A DNA stretch of 59,811 nucleotides from Roseofilum acuticapitatum BLCC-M154 (GTDB taxonomy: Bacteria; Cyanobacteriota; Cyanobacteriia; Cyanobacteriales; Desertifilaceae). The position numbers were made by a program, and so were the translations under genes. The stretch is taken from positions 1-59,811 of the forward strand of contig NZ_JAQOSP010000036.1 in the NCBI RefSeq assembly GCF_030068475.1, read 5' to 3'. Below are positions 33,706-42,459 of the stretch, in pieces; positions within the stretch are counted from its first letter, which is position 1; every line of letters begins with the position of its first letter. Below the pieces are notes generated by a model, which was not told the DNA's origin, searched no databases, and saw only the letters and a list, made by a program, of their open reading frames with translations.

Positions 33706-34458
33706 CTATTCACTTTCTAGAACAACAATAGTGACGGTGATATTATCGCGTCCGCCTTTTTCTTTGGCCTGTTCAATTAATTTCTGTCCGGCCATGTCAC
33801 AGGCACGAATCGATTTGAGGGTAGAGGCGATGGTTCCGTCGGGGAGTTCTTCGGTTAAGCCGTCGCTACAGAGGAGGAGGCGATCGCCCCCTTGTAACTC
33901 GATGGGGTCTACATCAATATCTTCATCTTGGGTATCTTCCCGTCCCAAACACTGGGATAACACATGCCTCCAGGGATGGGTGCGCCCTTGTTCGGGGTCG
34001 AGGACTCCCGAAGCCATGGCTTTAGCCACCCAAGTATGATCGAGGGTTATCTGTTGTAGAGTATGGCCCCTGAGTCTATAAAGACGGGAGTCACCAATAT
34101 GAGCCACCCAAGGTTCTTCCCTCTCCTGCTCTGGGGATTTGCGGAAGAGCAGGACTACGGCTGTCGTTCCCATATCCGAGCGTTCGGGATGTTGGCGCTG
34201 GTCTTCAATAATGGCATCATTGGCTTTTAAGAGGGCTGCCTTCAACAAGCGATCGGAAGACTTATCGGAGTCCCAATGGGCTAAAAGATACTCCTTAATG
34301 GTTTTGGTGGCCAACTTACTCGCTTCTTCGCCACCAGCATGGCCGCCCATACCATCGGCAACAATAAAAAATCGACCTTCCGGGTCATTATAGAAGTCAT
34401 CTTGGTTAACAGAACGGACTCGCCCCGTATCAGTTAGACCCGTGAAGATGCGTTTCAT
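33706..34458 (-). CDS. PP2C-type serine/threonine phosphatase
   Basis: About 250 residues from ATG at 34458 (MKRIFTGLTDTGRVRSVNQD); a GTG at 34473 would add five. It is a Stp1/PphA-like PP2C with metal-binding acidic motifs VNQDDF, VADGMGGHAGGEEAS, HIGDSRLYRLR, LCSDGLTEELPD and GGRDNITV. It needs Mg or Mn and removes phosphate from Ser/Thr. In cyanobacteria PphA acts on PII; which target this one has cannot be read. The kinase at 30645 is a possible counterpart. Confidence 0.92.
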   Translation of the reverse strand: MKRIFTGLTDTGRVRSVNQDDFYNDPEGRFFIVADGMGGHAGGEEASKLATKTIKEYLLAHWDSDKSSDRLLKAALLKANDAIIEDQRQHPERSDMGTTAVVLLFRKSPEQEREEPWVAHIGDSRLYRLRGHTLQQITLDHTWVAKAMASGVLDPEQGRTHPWRHVLSQCLGREDTQDEDIDVDPIELQGGDRLLLCSDGLTEELPDGTIASTLKSIRACDMAGQKLIEQAKEKGGRDNITVTIVVLESE

Positions 34459-34544
34459 AAGTTTGCTGACCACAACAGTAAGTAAGGGATGGGTATGAAG
34501 AGATTTCTCCCCTCTGATTGTAACCCCTGGTGGGGGATTTTGGA

Positions 34545-36296
34545 TTAAGGCATTCGATCAAAACGATTAATGCGCCGCAGGAGACGGAATAACATGATTG
34601 CTAAGGCGATCGCCAACACAGCCACCACTACAGCCAGTCCGAGTTTATCGGCACTCAGTAAAATCGCCGCCGCAATGGTCAAGCCACTAATCAAAATACC
34701 ATAGGTATTCACCAAACTCATACTACTAATGCGTCTGAGGATGCGATCGCTCTCCGTTGCTCTCACCCGCAGGCGAATATCCCCCTGCTCCAACTTATCC
34801 AAAGCATCCTCTAAACGCCGGGGCAACCCCAAAGCCGTATTACTCATCTGAGTCGCTTGGCGACTGAGTTCGCCCAACAAATCATTTCCTGGCGATCCAT
34901 TTCCACTATTCATAAGCTCTGTTGCAAAGGGTCTAGCTACTTCCATAAAATTAAACTCTGGGTCAAGACCTTTACCCACTCCTTCCAAGGTTGAAAACGC
35001 TCGCATCACGAACGTAAAGGTTGCTGGGAACCGGAAGGGTTGATCGTAGGCAATCTCATAGAGATCGTCACTAATTTGACTCACGGACTGGGTTTCAAAA
35101 GGCTGATCCATAAAATGATCCAACATATATTGGATCGATCGCCTCACCGGCCCCGTATCCCCAGTTGGGGCCAGTGCCCCCAAAGCAATCAAAGAATTCA
35201 TCACCCGATTCCCATCTTTCTGGGCAATGCCAAAAAACGTATCTAACAGTTTTTCACGGGTAACCGCCTGAATTTGGCCCATCATGCCAAAATCATAAAA
35301 AATCAGCGATCCATCTGGACTCACGGCAATATTACCCGGATGGGGGTCAGCATGGAAAAACCCACTATAGAGAATTTGCATTAAGTAGGCTTTTGCTCCC
35401 AACTGAGCCAACTGTTTCCGGTCTAGGCCGGCTGCTTCTAAGGCTTCATACTGACTAATTTTAATCCCCGGAGCATATTCAAGGGTTAAGACACGGGGAG
35501 AAGTATAGCGCCAATAGACTCTGGGCACTTTCACCCAATTTTCTTGGCGGAAGTTGCGCCGAAAGGTATCTGCATTACGACCTTCATTGAGATAGTCAAT
35601 TTCTTCCCACAAAATGCGGCAACATTCGTCATAAATGCCGAGCCAGTCTCGTCCCTTGCCCCAGTCGGGATGATTTTGGAAATAGCGGGCAATCCCTTTG
35701 AGAATTGCTAAATCGATGGTAAAGAGTTGTCGCAAACCGGGCCGCTGGACTTTAACGACCACTTCTTCGCCACTATGGAGTTGGGCACGATGAACCTGGC
35801 CTAAACTGGCAGCAGCCATAGGGATAGGGTCAAAACTGCGGTAGAGGTCTTGAACAGACTTGCCTAGGTCTTCTTTGATAATGCTTTCGGCTTTTTCATA
35901 GCTAAAAGCCGGTACGCGGTCTTGGAGTTTGGAGAGTTCTTCTACATATTCAAGGGGGAATAAGTCCGCACGGGTGGAGAAGAGTTGGCCGAGTTTAATA
36001 AACGTGGGCCCTAGATCGAGGAAGGTATCCCGAATCCAAATGGCTTGCTGTCGCCGTCTTTTTTGGATTTTTTCCTCGGTCATACCGCCTTGGTAACTCC
36101 AGGCTTTACCATTGAGCCATAGAGAGCCTAAAAACAGCCAGAAGAAACTCCAAATATCAAGAAAACGACGGTTTCGGGAATATTTGGGGCGATTCCAGCG
36201 ATAGGATTTGCTGCTATAGCCTTGTTCCATAACACTGGAGGGGGAAAGGGCTGATGGGTTGTCGGATAGGTTAGAGAGCGCAGATACAGAGGTCAT
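34545..36296 (-). CDS. ABC1/UbiB family atypical kinase (AarF-like)
   Basis: About 583 residues; I chose ATG at 36296 (MTSVSALSN), 25 bases after the upstream stop, over a longer frame that overlaps it. Motifs of ABC1 kinases: FIKLGQLFSTRADLFP (KxGQ), the Ala-rich loop AAASLGQVHRA, VVVKVQRPG with the ATP Lys, HADPHPGNIAV, and FYDFGMMGQI. Two C-terminal membrane helices (from about 535) anchor it. In plants and cyanobacteria such proteins act in prenylquinone metabolism at thylakoids. The coupled upstream gene encodes a small protein of unknown role. Confidence 0.92.
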   Translation of the reverse strand: MTSVSALSNLSDNPSALSPSSVMEQGYSSKSYRWNRPKYSRNRRFLDIWSFFWLFLGSLWLNGKAWSYQGGMTEEKIQKRRRQQAIWIRDTFLDLGPTFIKLGQLFSTRADLFPLEYVEELSKLQDRVPAFSYEKAESIIKEDLGKSVQDLYRSFDPIPMAAASLGQVHRAQLHSGEEVVVKVQRPGLRQLFTIDLAILKGIARYFQNHPDWGKGRDWLGIYDECCRILWEEIDYLNEGRNADTFRRNFRQENWVKVPRVYWRYTSPRVLTLEYAPGIKISQYEALEAAGLDRKQLAQLGAKAYLMQILYSGFFHADPHPGNIAVSPDGSLIFYDFGMMGQIQAVTREKLLDTFFGIAQKDGNRVMNSLIALGALAPTGDTGPVRRSIQYMLDHFMDQPFETQSVSQISDDLYEIAYDQPFRFPATFTFVMRAFSTLEGVGKGLDPEFNFMEVARPFATELMNSGNGSPGNDLLGELSRQATQMSNTALGLPRRLEDALDKLEQGDIRLRVRATESDRILRRISSMSLVNTYGILISGLTIAAAILLSADKLGLAVVVAVLAIALAIMLFRLLRRINRFDRMP

Positions 36297-36321
36297 CAGT
36301 GGGCGATTGATGGGTTGGTTT

Positions 36322-36648
36322 TTAGGTGGAACGGGAGCGATATTTTTGCAGTTCAGAACGCAGTTGGGCAATTTCGGCCCGCAAATCATCTAGGGTTTCT
36401 TGCAGGTCACGGGTAGGGGTATTGGGTTGTCCAGGAGTGGGGGAAGGGTTGCCGTTGCGGGCGGCGGATTCTGCTGCTGTTGCCCGGTCTAAGACCATTT
36501 GTGGGAAGTTTTTCAGCCTCTCTTGTTGTTCTGCGTCTGCTTTGCCAAAGTTACTGAGGGCATGGGTTAGGGTGTATTCGACTTCTTCGGCGATCGCCTC
36601 GGATAGGGCGCGACCGACAAAGAAGGCATGGAGTGGGCTGTTACTCAT
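36322..36648 (-). CDS. Small conserved cyanobacterial protein (probably DUF6825)
   Basis: A 108-residue protein beginning MSNSPLHAFFVGRALSEAIA, with a helical part HALSNFGKADAEQQERL, a Pro/Thr-rich linker, and a short C-terminal coiled coil (LRAEIAQLRSELQKY). From memory this resembles the DUF6825 group, which occurs beside ABC1 kinases in cyanobacteria and has plant thylakoid relatives; I am only fairly sure. It precedes the kinase by 25 bases and is probably co-transcribed. A Shine-Dalgarno-like AAGGA lies upstream of the ATG. Confidence 0.72.
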   Translation of the reverse strand: MSNSPLHAFFVGRALSEAIAEEVEYTLTHALSNFGKADAEQQERLKNFPQMVLDRATAAESAARNGNPSPTPGQPNTPTRDLQETLDDLRAEIAQLRSELQKYRSRST

Positions 36649-36773
36649 GGAAGGATGCTCAATTCAAGTTTGTTTACAAAAATTATAATAACGTTGGTTC
36701 TTTTCAGAATACAGAACAATGGGCAGAATTGTCAGGTTGGGAGATGGGGAGATGGGGAGATGGGGGGATGGGG

Positions 36774-37397
36774 CTATAACTGGCTGAGGTGTTTTAAGAT
36801 TCGTAGCACTTCGTAGAGTTGATTACCGCGATTGCGAAGACTGAAAACATCTGATAAAGCATAGCGGTTGATTTCGCCCCGGACGAGCTTGATAAAAATA
36901 AAGCTGCCTCCTGTAGCAATCATACCAAAACAGGGGCGTTCGGGGTGAGGACTGGCGAGCATGTAGACGAGGATCTGGGGGAGGGCTTCTTCGATGGAAA
37001 AGGCAGCTTTTTTGGATTCGATCGCCACGATCCAAAATTGTTCTTTCAAAATCAAGGTATCAATTCGACCCTTGATGATTACGCCATCGTCTTCGGCGCT
37101 AATCTCTATGGGTTCTTCGCTTTTGATATAGAAGGGGGAGATATAGAAGTTGCCGATGAATAGGATGGGGTCTAATATCGCCATTCTAACGACATTTTCG
37201 AGTAAGGGGGGATGGTTGAGGAGGTTAATGTAACCCGCTTTGACTTTATCGAGGAGTTGGCGATCGCTCGGAGAAATATCGGGTAAATTTTCTTGCCATT
37301 CGGGGAAAAAGTTTTCATCTTCAGTTAAAGTTAAGCCAAAGCGATCGATCAGGTCTCTGAGGGTGATGGTTTGTGCGGATAAGGTTTCAGTCATCAT
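36774..37397 (-). CDS. HSDR_N-like restriction endonuclease-fold protein
   Basis: A 207-residue protein common in cyanobacteria and often labelled restriction endonuclease subunit R. The core KGRIDTLILKEQFWIVAIES followed by KKAAFSIEEALPQ has the spacing of a PD-(D/E)XK active site (Asp, then Glu-x-Lys). It is far shorter than a type I R subunit, lacks helicase motifs, and no M or S subunit is near, so it is not a restriction system in itself. It stands alone between the DUF6825 and YdcF genes. Function unknown. Confidence 0.75.
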   Translation of the reverse strand: MMTETLSAQTITLRDLIDRFGLTLTEDENFFPEWQENLPDISPSDRQLLDKVKAGYINLLNHPPLLENVVRMAILDPILFIGNFYISPFYIKSEEPIEISAEDDGVIIKGRIDTLILKEQFWIVAIESKKAAFSIEEALPQILVYMLASPHPERPCFGMIATGGSFIFIKLVRGEINRYALSDVFSLRNRGNQLYEVLRILKHLSQL

Positions 37398-37440
37398 AGC
37401 GCTGAGGGTTTATCCTAATTCTAACTTTGCCTATCGGGAC

Positions 37441-38145
37441 TTAAGGCATATCCTTGAAAATAGGGCGTAAATCCCATTGATCTTCACAGTCATATCCTTT
37501 GTCTATCCACTCTTGTAAATTAGCATCGACTAGAGGATAGAATTGGTTACAGGTGGGTTGATAAAATTGGCTAATTCCTGCCCAAATGAGGCTACGAATG
37601 ACATCTAATGTGGTTTTTAAACCCGATTCAGTATTACCGGGAATTCCTTTTTCTTTGACGGTATAAGTTTCCATCCAAATGCCATGACTGCCGAGGATGA
37701 TTTGTCCTAACCATTGGGCGCGGGGGAGGTGACGGGCAGAGGTAATCATTTGCACATGATGAACGCCCCATTGTTTAAGAATGGGTAAAGTATAGTAAAA
37801 ATTCTCAAAGGTAGAATTGGCACAACGTTCTAACCAGATTCGATCTTGAGGGGAAGCATTCACTTCAAAGAGGCGTAAAATACAAGGATCGTCGGCCCCT
37901 TGGGAGATTAAAATGGGAATGTTGGGATGATCCTTAGCGACTTGGGTGATATGTACTTCCCGGCGAATACTGCCCCCTAACATTAAATAGGCATCGAGGG
38001 GGGATTGGGAAGCCGCAGAAAGTTTTTGGGAGGTGGCGATCGCCCACCCACTGACAACCACTACAATCAGGCTAAGGAGTACCCAAGTGCCCAACCGCCG
38101 CCAACGACGCAGTACAGGAGAGCCTAGTTGTGCCCAAATCTTCAT
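37441..38145 (-). CDS. YdcF family (DUF218) membrane protein
   Basis: About 234 residues from ATG at 38145, with GGAG seven bases upstream. One N-terminal membrane helix (GTWVLLSLIVVVVSGWAIA) is followed by the DUF218 domain: LDAYLMLGGSIRREVHITQ, ILISQGADDPC, NSTFENFYYTLPIL and TSARHLPRAQWL. These match the usual order of a conserved Gly pair, Glu-Asn and Ser-x-x-His motifs. The family includes SanA and ElyC, linked to the envelope. It probably faces the periplasm. The first 60 bases of the mRNA contain no special feature. Confidence 0.85.
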   Translation of the reverse strand: MKIWAQLGSPVLRRWRRLGTWVLLSLIVVVVSGWAIATSQKLSAASQSPLDAYLMLGGSIRREVHITQVAKDHPNIPILISQGADDPCILRLFEVNASPQDRIWLERCANSTFENFYYTLPILKQWGVHHVQMITSARHLPRAQWLGQIILGSHGIWMETYTVKEKGIPGNTESGLKTTLDVIRSLIWAGISQFYQPTCNQFYPLVDANLQEWIDKGYDCEDQWDLRPIFKDMP

Positions 38146-38437
38146 CACTATCTCCATAGGATTGGCTAGGGGGATGCGATTTGAGTATAGGCGATCGCCA
38201 TTTTCCTTAGCCGATGTAAAGTTATGTTATGTTCCCTGGTGGCAATTCGGGAAAAGTGTCACACAATAGGGAAAGTGAGTGATTTATCTTGAAGTAGAAT
38301 CAAAGCGCTCTCCTTAAGCATTTTGCATTCTTCGATCAACTGAGTATCCCTGTCCACTGGATCGGTTGATGGGTAAAACGGAAGATCAAGATAGACTAGG
38401 ACAGCTCACTCTCTAACCTCGATCGCGGCTAATCCCA

Positions 38438-39742
38438 ATGAACTGGTATAAAAATTGTTTAAAACCGCTTCAGATTGCGTTGCTTACGGGCACAGTTACC
38501 ACGACAGCAACCTTATCTTTACTTGGTACAGCCTGGTGTCAATCAGTCCGTGCAGCCCTACAGGATAGTCCCAAAGCCATTGTGGATGAAGCCTGGCAAA
38601 TCGTAAACCGTGAGTATGTTGACCCCAATTTTAATCAAGTAGACTGGTTAAACGTGCGACAGGAACTCTTAGATCGCCAATATACCAGTCCAGACCAAGC
38701 CTACAAAGCCATTCGTGTTGCCTTGCAACAGCTCAATGACCCCTATACCCGTTTTCTTGACCCCAACCAGTTTCAGCAACTCACCGAGCAAACCTCTGGA
38801 GAGTTATCCGGAGTCGGTATTTCCTTAGAAATCCATCCCCAAACCCGCCAATTGACCGTGATTAAACCCTATGACCACTCTCCAGCCTTCAAAGCGGGGA
38901 TTATTGCTGGAGATATCATTTTAGCCATTGATGGTCGCTCTACAGAGGGAATGTCCATACAAGCGGCTACTCAACTGATTCGAGGAGATGTAGGAAGCAA
39001 AGTTCAACTGCAAGTCACCCGACCGGGATGGGGCCCCTTTGAGTTAGAGTTAGTGCGAGCAACGGTAGAAGTTCCTTCTGTAAATGCTGAAGTGAAACAA
39101 GAGGGTTCTTTGCGAGTGGGGTATATTCGTTTAGATGAGTTTAGTTCCCATGCAGCCGAACAAATGGAGCGCTCGATTAAGGATTTAGAGCATCAAAAGG
39201 TAGATGCATTTGTCTTAGATTTGCGCGGTAATCCAGGGGGATTATTAGAATCGAGTATTGAAATTGCCCGCATGTGGCTGGAAAATGGAGCGATTGTGAG
39301 TACCATTGACCGTAATGGTCATCGGGAGTCTGTGCGAGCGAATCGTACTGCCTTAACTCAACGTCCTTTAGCGGTTTTAGTCGATCAAAGATCGGCGAGT
39401 TCGAGCGAAATCCTGACGGGCGCTCTGCAAGATAATCATCGAGCTAAGATTGTAGGGACGAAAACCTTTGGTAAAGCTTTGGTGCAAGCGGTTCATTCTC
39501 TCTCTGATGGCTCCGGATTAGCGGTGACGATCGCCCATTATTACACGCCGAAGGGAACGGATATTAGCAAAACCGGGATTACGCCCGATGTAGCGATAGA
39601 GTTGAGTCAACAAGATCAACGACGCTTGGTGCAAAATGCTCGTTTACGAGCTACGTCTTCCGATCCTCATTATACCCAGGCGATCGCCTCTTTGGTGGCT
39701 CAATTGTCTCCGAAACCCTTAGCTACGACATTTGAAAATTGA
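38438..39742 (+). CDS. Carboxyl-terminal processing protease (S41, Ctp)
   Basis: A 434-residue secreted serine protease. A signal peptide (IALLTGTVTTTATLSLLGTA, cleavage near SVRA) is followed by an N-terminal helical part, a PDZ domain (about 110-200) and the S41 domain with FVLDLRGNPGGLLESS. The catalytic Ser lies in SASSSEIL near 320 and Lys in TFGKALVQ near 345; the usual form is FGKGLVQ. It may be CtpA, which matures photosystem II D1, or a paralogue CtpB/C; sequence reading alone does not settle it. It lies alone, divergent from ydcF, with 292 bases of plain upstream sequence. Confidence 0.92.
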   Translation: MNWYKNCLKPLQIALLTGTVTTTATLSLLGTAWCQSVRAALQDSPKAIVDEAWQIVNREYVDPNFNQVDWLNVRQELLDRQYTSPDQAYKAIRVALQQLNDPYTRFLDPNQFQQLTEQTSGELSGVGISLEIHPQTRQLTVIKPYDHSPAFKAGIIAGDIILAIDGRSTEGMSIQAATQLIRGDVGSKVQLQVTRPGWGPFELELVRATVEVPSVNAEVKQEGSLRVGYIRLDEFSSHAAEQMERSIKDLEHQKVDAFVLDLRGNPGGLLESSIEIARMWLENGAIVSTIDRNGHRESVRANRTALTQRPLAVLVDQRSASSSEILTGALQDNHRAKIVGTKTFGKALVQAVHSLSDGSGLAVTIAHYYTPKGTDISKTGITPDVAIELSQQDQRRLVQNARLRATSSDPHYTQAIASLVAQLSPKPLATTFEN

Positions 39743-39762
39743 TTTAATCCTCATTTTTAACT

Positions 39763-39790
39763 GTAGGGGTTAACGGCCGTTAACCCCTAC
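39763..39790. repeat. 28-bp palindrome, GTAGGGGTTAACGG variant
   Basis: A perfect palindrome of half GTAGGGGTTAACGG and its complement, the variant of the element at 9491 and 58223. It lies between the convergent protease and phosphate transporter genes, and the TAG stop of the transporter is the TAG of its right-hand GTAGGGG. A hairpin here could separate the two transcripts. Confidence 0.88.
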
Positions 39791-41268
39791 TCATTTTTTG
39801 GATCATAAAAGAGTTTTTCTAGATAAAGGAATTGGTCGTCTAACTGCTCTTCTCCCGGTTGTTTTTGCCAGGCAGTAGTTTGTACGCCTAACGCTTGCTG
39901 AAATTCCCATTTATAATCAAAGGATTGACCGGTTAAGCGCTGAAGGGCTAAAAGTTGCTCTGGAGTTAAGGCTTGAGCATCAATCTTGTTAATCGCTTCT
40001 GGAGTAATGTGTAGGGGATAGAGTTCTGCTGCTGCTATCACCTGGGATTCTTGTTCTGGGGTTAAGGTAGCGACTCGTCTTAAGGCTGTGCGAAAATTAA
40101 TGGGTTTAGTCAGGGTTTGACCTTCTAGGGGGGCAATTTCGGCAGTGGGCACACCTTGCTTTTGTAGATACATTAATACGGGTTGGGAGAGGCGAAAGTG
40201 GATTTCCTCATACACCGGTTGGTTAAAGACATTTTGTACAATAAAGAGGAGGATAATACTGATTAAAGTGGCGATCGCCGGAGTCGCCACCCAACCCGAT
40301 CCAATTTCCCCTAAAACCCGCCAGCGAATTTGTCTTACGCCTCGCATTCCCTGTAATAGCCCAATACCAATCACTGCACCAATTACCGCTTGGGAACTCG
40401 ACACCGGAATTAGGGGAATCGGAGGCAGTCCCCAGTTAATCAACGTTTGTTGTAATTCCCTCGAAGAAAACACAAATAACACTAAAGAATGGGCAACCAC
40501 CACCACAAAAGCAGCAATGGGCGATAACTTCATTAAACTCCCGCCCACCGTCATCATCACTTTCTTAGAATAAGTATAGACTCCAATGGCAATGGCAATT
40601 CCTCCGAGTAAAAATAATTGCTGCACAGAACTAACCCGCACGGTCTCCCCTAGACTAAACTCCGTAAACGGAGAAGAGGGAATAAACACCCCCATCACAT
40701 TACCAATATTATTCGCGCCCAAGGCATAGGAACCAAAAACTCCCGCTAAAATCAACCCCCAACGGGTATATAAATCCAATTGCAACAAATGGGGTTTAAC
40801 TTGATTAATAATACTGACAATCAAGCGATATAAAATTGCCGCAAATATGCCCCCCAAAACCGGACAAGCCACCCAAGTCAGGGCAATTTTTGATAACACC
40901 GCTAAATCGGTAATTGCTCCACTAAATAGATTCCAACCCATAATCGCCCCCACCACCGCTTGAGAGGTAGATACGGGTAGACCTAACTTAGTCATCCAAA
41001 ACACGGTGATAGCGGCTGATAATGCCACTGTAAAGGCTCCCGGCAAGGCATTTAACGATCCCAGTTCTCCCAGTCCTCCGGCAGCCCCTGCGCCCCCAAT
41101 AACTGCCCCTAAAATCACAAAGACGCTGCATAAAAAGGCGGCTGTGGAAAAGCGAATCATCCGACTACCCACCGCAGTACCAAACACATTAGCAGCATCA
41201 TTAGCACCGAGAGACCATCCTAAAAATAGTCCACTGGAGAGGAAGATTAAAGCGGTAATAACATCCAT
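39787..41268 (-). CDS. Inorganic phosphate transporter of the PiT family
   Basis: A 493-residue membrane transporter. The duplicated family signature is seen as LGANDAANVFGTAVGSRMI near the N terminus and LGANNIGNVMGVF midway, each with the paired Asn/Asp. About ten helices occupy residues 1-370. The last 120 residues (from about VYEEIHFRLSQP) are a soluble extension rich in Leu and Gln that ordinary PiT proteins lack, though I believe cyanobacterial relatives carry it. DUF47 upstream is its usual partner. The stop codon is supplied by a palindromic repeat. Confidence 0.9.
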   Translation of the reverse strand: MDVITALIFLSSGLFLGWSLGANDAANVFGTAVGSRMIRFSTAAFLCSVFVILGAVIGGAGAAGGLGELGSLNALPGAFTVALSAAITVFWMTKLGLPVSTSQAVVGAIMGWNLFSGAITDLAVLSKIALTWVACPVLGGIFAAILYRLIVSIINQVKPHLLQLDLYTRWGLILAGVFGSYALGANNIGNVMGVFIPSSPFTEFSLGETVRVSSVQQLFLLGGIAIAIGVYTYSKKVMMTVGGSLMKLSPIAAFVVVVAHSLVLFVFSSRELQQTLINWGLPPIPLIPVSSSQAVIGAVIGIGLLQGMRGVRQIRWRVLGEIGSGWVATPAIATLISIILLFIVQNVFNQPVYEEIHFRLSQPVLMYLQKQGVPTAEIAPLEGQTLTKPINFRTALRRVATLTPEQESQVIAAAELYPLHITPEAINKIDAQALTPEQLLALQRLTGQSFDYKWEFQQALGVQTTAWQKQPGEEQLDDQFLYLEKLFYDPKNE

Positions 41269-41343
41269 GATGGTAATAGGGGGATGGGGGGATGGGGGGA
41301 ATGGGGGAATAGTTTTCCCATTACTCTTCTGTCGCGTGAAATA

Positions 41344-42006
41344 CTATAATGCTCGTTTAATGGCATAAATCGATAATTTATCGGCCACATCTTCGGATGC
41401 ATCGGCTAATTCATCAATCACATCAATCACATCTCGCAATTGAGTTTTGTGTGCCAGGGGTAAAACGGAGCGAAAAATTTCCCGTTTGAGGCGAAAGGAA
41501 ATTTGATCGGCTTCTGCTTCATAAACTCGCACTTTATAAGCATAGTCGCGCACGGTTCTGGAGTCGCGGAAAAAGGCGCGAGAGGTGAGGACAATCGTTT
41601 CTAAACATTGAACAGCCATGGAAACTAACTGCTTAAAATCACTATGATAGGGAGTGGGAATAATCGGTTCTTCGATCATTAAGTTTTGGAAATTATCCCC
41701 AATTAAGCCAATGAGATAATATAAGGCTTCGAGCAAGCTTAATACATCTCCCCGTGCATCGGGAATGAGCATTTCGGTGTAGAGTTCGGATTCAATTTCC
41801 CGGCGCAAGGTATTACAGCGATGTTTAACTTGGTTGATTTGTTGCATTTTTTCTTCACAGCCTGGGGTTAGGGCTTCGGTCTCTAGGTATAGTACCATAC
41901 CCATCTCAAAGTACATTCCCCCTTCTGAGAGGCGATCGAAAAATTCATTGAGTTGATTTTCGATGAATTGGGTTTTACCAAACAGGGGGAGTGAGGAGTG
42001 ATTCAT
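41344..42006 (-). CDS. DUF47 (PhoU-like) phosphate transport regulator
   Basis: A 220-residue helical protein of the TIGR00153/DUF47 family, related to PhoU. Marks are FFDRLSEGGMYFEMGM, the metal-binding-like helix QVKHRCNTLRREIESELYTE and a second repeat ending VIDVIDELADASEDVADKLS. These proteins regulate or assist the adjacent PiT transporter. It lies 75 bases upstream of the transporter on the same strand and is likely in one operon with it. Confidence 0.9.
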   Translation of the reverse strand: MNHSSLPLFGKTQFIENQLNEFFDRLSEGGMYFEMGMVLYLETEALTPGCEEKMQQINQVKHRCNTLRREIESELYTEMLIPDARGDVLSLLEALYYLIGLIGDNFQNLMIEEPIIPTPYHSDFKQLVSMAVQCLETIVLTSRAFFRDSRTVRDYAYKVRVYEAEADQISFRLKREIFRSVLPLAHKTQLRDVIDVIDELADASEDVADKLSIYAIKRAL

Positions 42007-42459
42007 AGCTGCAATTCCTTATTTCGTCGCATAAATTATCCTTGCCGAACCTAAAATATTTTCTTGACGAATATTGAGCCAAACAGAGCAAACTCGACAA
42101 GCTAACACTTTTGACAGAATTCAGCGATTTTCTCTGCTGTGGTACTAGAGGTGCTAATAAATCCGATCCAGAGATAATTGGGGGTTGATCTGAGTTTGCC
42201 TTTCTTGTGGCAATGTCATTCATTTAGGGGTGATATTTATGATTTTTTGCATCCTAAATATGGAGAAAAATAACCTAAATCCGAACCGTAAATTCCATCG
42301 CTTTACAAAATTTTACTTCTAGTTCAGCTAATTCGCAAAAATAAGATTCAAAAATGAGTATAAAGTTATAATTGTTTACAATATAGTCTTTTTAAGGAAG
42401 TTAAACTAAAGTATACCTCTGAATTATCGGTTATTTTTTTGACTTCTCACTCAATTATC
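42007..42459. other. 453-base intergenic region, A+T-rich
   Basis: Divergent space between the DUF47 gene and the pentapeptide-repeat gene. It is A+T-rich, with several TATAAT-like runs (for instance AGTATAAAGTTATAATTG at 42357-42374) that may hold promoters for the right-hand gene. I see no Pho box I would defend, no hairpin and no ORF worth reporting. Confidence 0.5.

Noticed and set aside
36774-37397. Type I restriction system
   Set aside because: Only a short HSDR_N-like protein is present; no helicase domain and no M or S subunit genes are near.
41975-42223. 82-residue minus-strand ORF upstream of DUF47
   Set aside because: Low-complexity Ser/Leu-rich frame, no ribosome site or family look, overlapping the DUF47 start.
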